NCBI GenBank assembly: GCA_900545445.1
Contig: UQZH01000049.1
Span: 1-14,445, forward strand
Direction of reading: 5' to 3'
Length of the DNA: 14,445 nucleotides
Origin: an uncultured Collinsella sp.
GTDB taxonomy: Bacteria; Actinomycetota; Coriobacteriia; Coriobacteriales; Coriobacteriaceae
The position numbers were made by a program, and so were the translations under genes. Below are positions 13,887 to 14,445 of this stretch, piece after piece; position 1 is the first letter of the stretch, and each line of letters starts with the position of its first letter. The notes under the pieces are model-generated. The model was not told where the DNA came from. It did no database searches and saw only the letters and a program-made list of their open reading frames with translations.

Positions 13887-14445
13887 ATGCTGAAGCTTTG
13901 GAAGGTTAACGCCAAGGCCGGCGACGCGACGGTCAAGTACCCGTTTGCGCCGTTCCCCACCAACAAGGACATGCGCGGTAAGCCCGAGCACAATGCCGAG
14001 CTCTGCATCGCCTGCGGTGCCTGCGGCGTGGCGTGCCCGGCCGATGCCATTCGCATGGACACCGACCTTGCGGCCGATACCATTACCTGGTCGATCGACT
14101 ACGGCCGCTGCATCTTCTGCGGTCGCTGTGAGGAAGCCTGCCCCATGGAGGCCATCAAGCTTACCGAGGAGTTTGAGCTGGCCGTCATGAGCAAGGACGA
14201 CCTCACCAGCAAGAGCGTCTATACGCTCGAGCACTGCTCGCGTTGCGGCAAGCCGTTTGCCCCGCACAAGGAGATCGACTACGCCAAGCGCCTGCTGCAA
14301 AAGGCCGGCGGCATGGAGGCCGAGCAGGCCGCCCGTACCGTCGGTATGTGCCAGGAGTGCAAGCGCGAGCTCGACGCCCTGCGCGCCAAGGGCCGCCCGG
14401 AGCTCACGGCGGATAACCTCGCGCGCATCATCGAGCTCTGGACGA
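13887..14445 (+). CDS. hyfH: Hydrogenase-4 ferredoxin subunit HyfH/HycF (3' end outside window)
   Basis: At least 186 residues; the frame is still open at the window edge, so the gene is partial by position, not broken. It is a NuoI-like protein with two [4Fe-4S] motifs, C40/43/46/50 (CIACGACGVACP) and C75/78/81/85 (CIFCGRCEEACP). It also has a later pair of CxxC motifs (C117/120 and C155/158), as in HycF, that probably bind a metal. It passes electrons from the ferredoxin HyfA toward HyfI and the [NiFe] subunit. Homologues in E. coli are about 180 residues, so this one is a little longer. GAGGAGG (13871-13877) precedes the ATG, 1 nt after the hyfG stop. hyfI should follow. Confidence 0.93.
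   Translation, partial: MLKLWKVNAKAGDATVKYPFAPFPTNKDMRGKPEHNAELCIACGACGVACPADAIRMDTDLAADTITWSIDYGRCIFCGRCEEACPMEAIKLTEEFELAVMSKDDLTSKSVYTLEHCSRCGKPFAPHKEIDYAKRLLQKAGGMEAEQAARTVGMCQECKRELDALRAKGRPELTADNLARIIELWT

Noticed and set aside
9845..14083. A 1412-codon open frame on the minus strand opposite hyfE, hyfF, hyfG and hyfH
   Set aside because: It is antisense to four well-recognised genes. GC-rich codon use on the sense strand removes stop codons from this antisense frame. Its protein is rich in His, Arg, Gly and Asp without any domain pattern and it has no plausible start site.

Overview
The window is high-GC, with strong G/C preference at third codon positions and strong Shine-Dalgarno sites. 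It carries a nearly complete, compact formate hydrogenlyase operon of the E. coli hyf (FHL-2) type. The gene set, GC bias and selenocysteine use suggest an anaerobic gut actinobacterium of the Coriobacteriia, such as a Collinsella-like genus. That assignment is inference from composition and gene content; there is no rRNA or other taxonomic marker here.

Layout. Positions 1-723 hold no convincing gene but are dense in repeats. They contain a 55-bp direct repeat (1-55 and 203-257), a cluster of three hairpins ending in what looks like the 3' end of a tRNA, a terminator-like stem, and a 448-bp unit bounded by perfect 19-bp inverted repeats (270-717) with nested palindromes inside. Positions 724-1516 (minus strand) hold a type II toxin-antitoxin pair: a RelB/DinJ-like antitoxin followed by a PIN-domain protein, overlapping by 8 nt, behind a promoter flanked by a 9-bp inverted repeat. 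Positions 1517-1943 form an AT-rich divergent regulatory region with a perfect 11-bp hairpin and a structured leader.

From 1944 to the right edge all genes are on the plus strand: a HydN-like ferredoxin, selenocysteine-containing formate dehydrogenase H (fdhF, in-frame UGA at codon 140 followed by a SECIS hairpin), a strong terminator-like hairpin, then hyfA, hyfB, hyfC, hyfD, hyfE, hyfF, hyfG and the start of hyfH, which runs off the window. The hyf genes overlap or are spaced 1-15 nt apart.

How they work together. FdhF oxidises formate to CO2 at a Mo- or W-bis-pterin site with Sec140. The ferredoxin subunits (HyfA, possibly HydN) pass electrons through HyfH, and the off-window HyfI, to the [NiFe] site of HyfG, which makes H2. 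HyfB, HyfD and HyfF are antiporter-like and HyfC and HyfE are membrane-arm subunits, so the complex could couple formate-driven H2 release to ion pumping. HyfI, the HycI-type protease, Hyp maturation proteins and Sel proteins are needed but lie outside this window.
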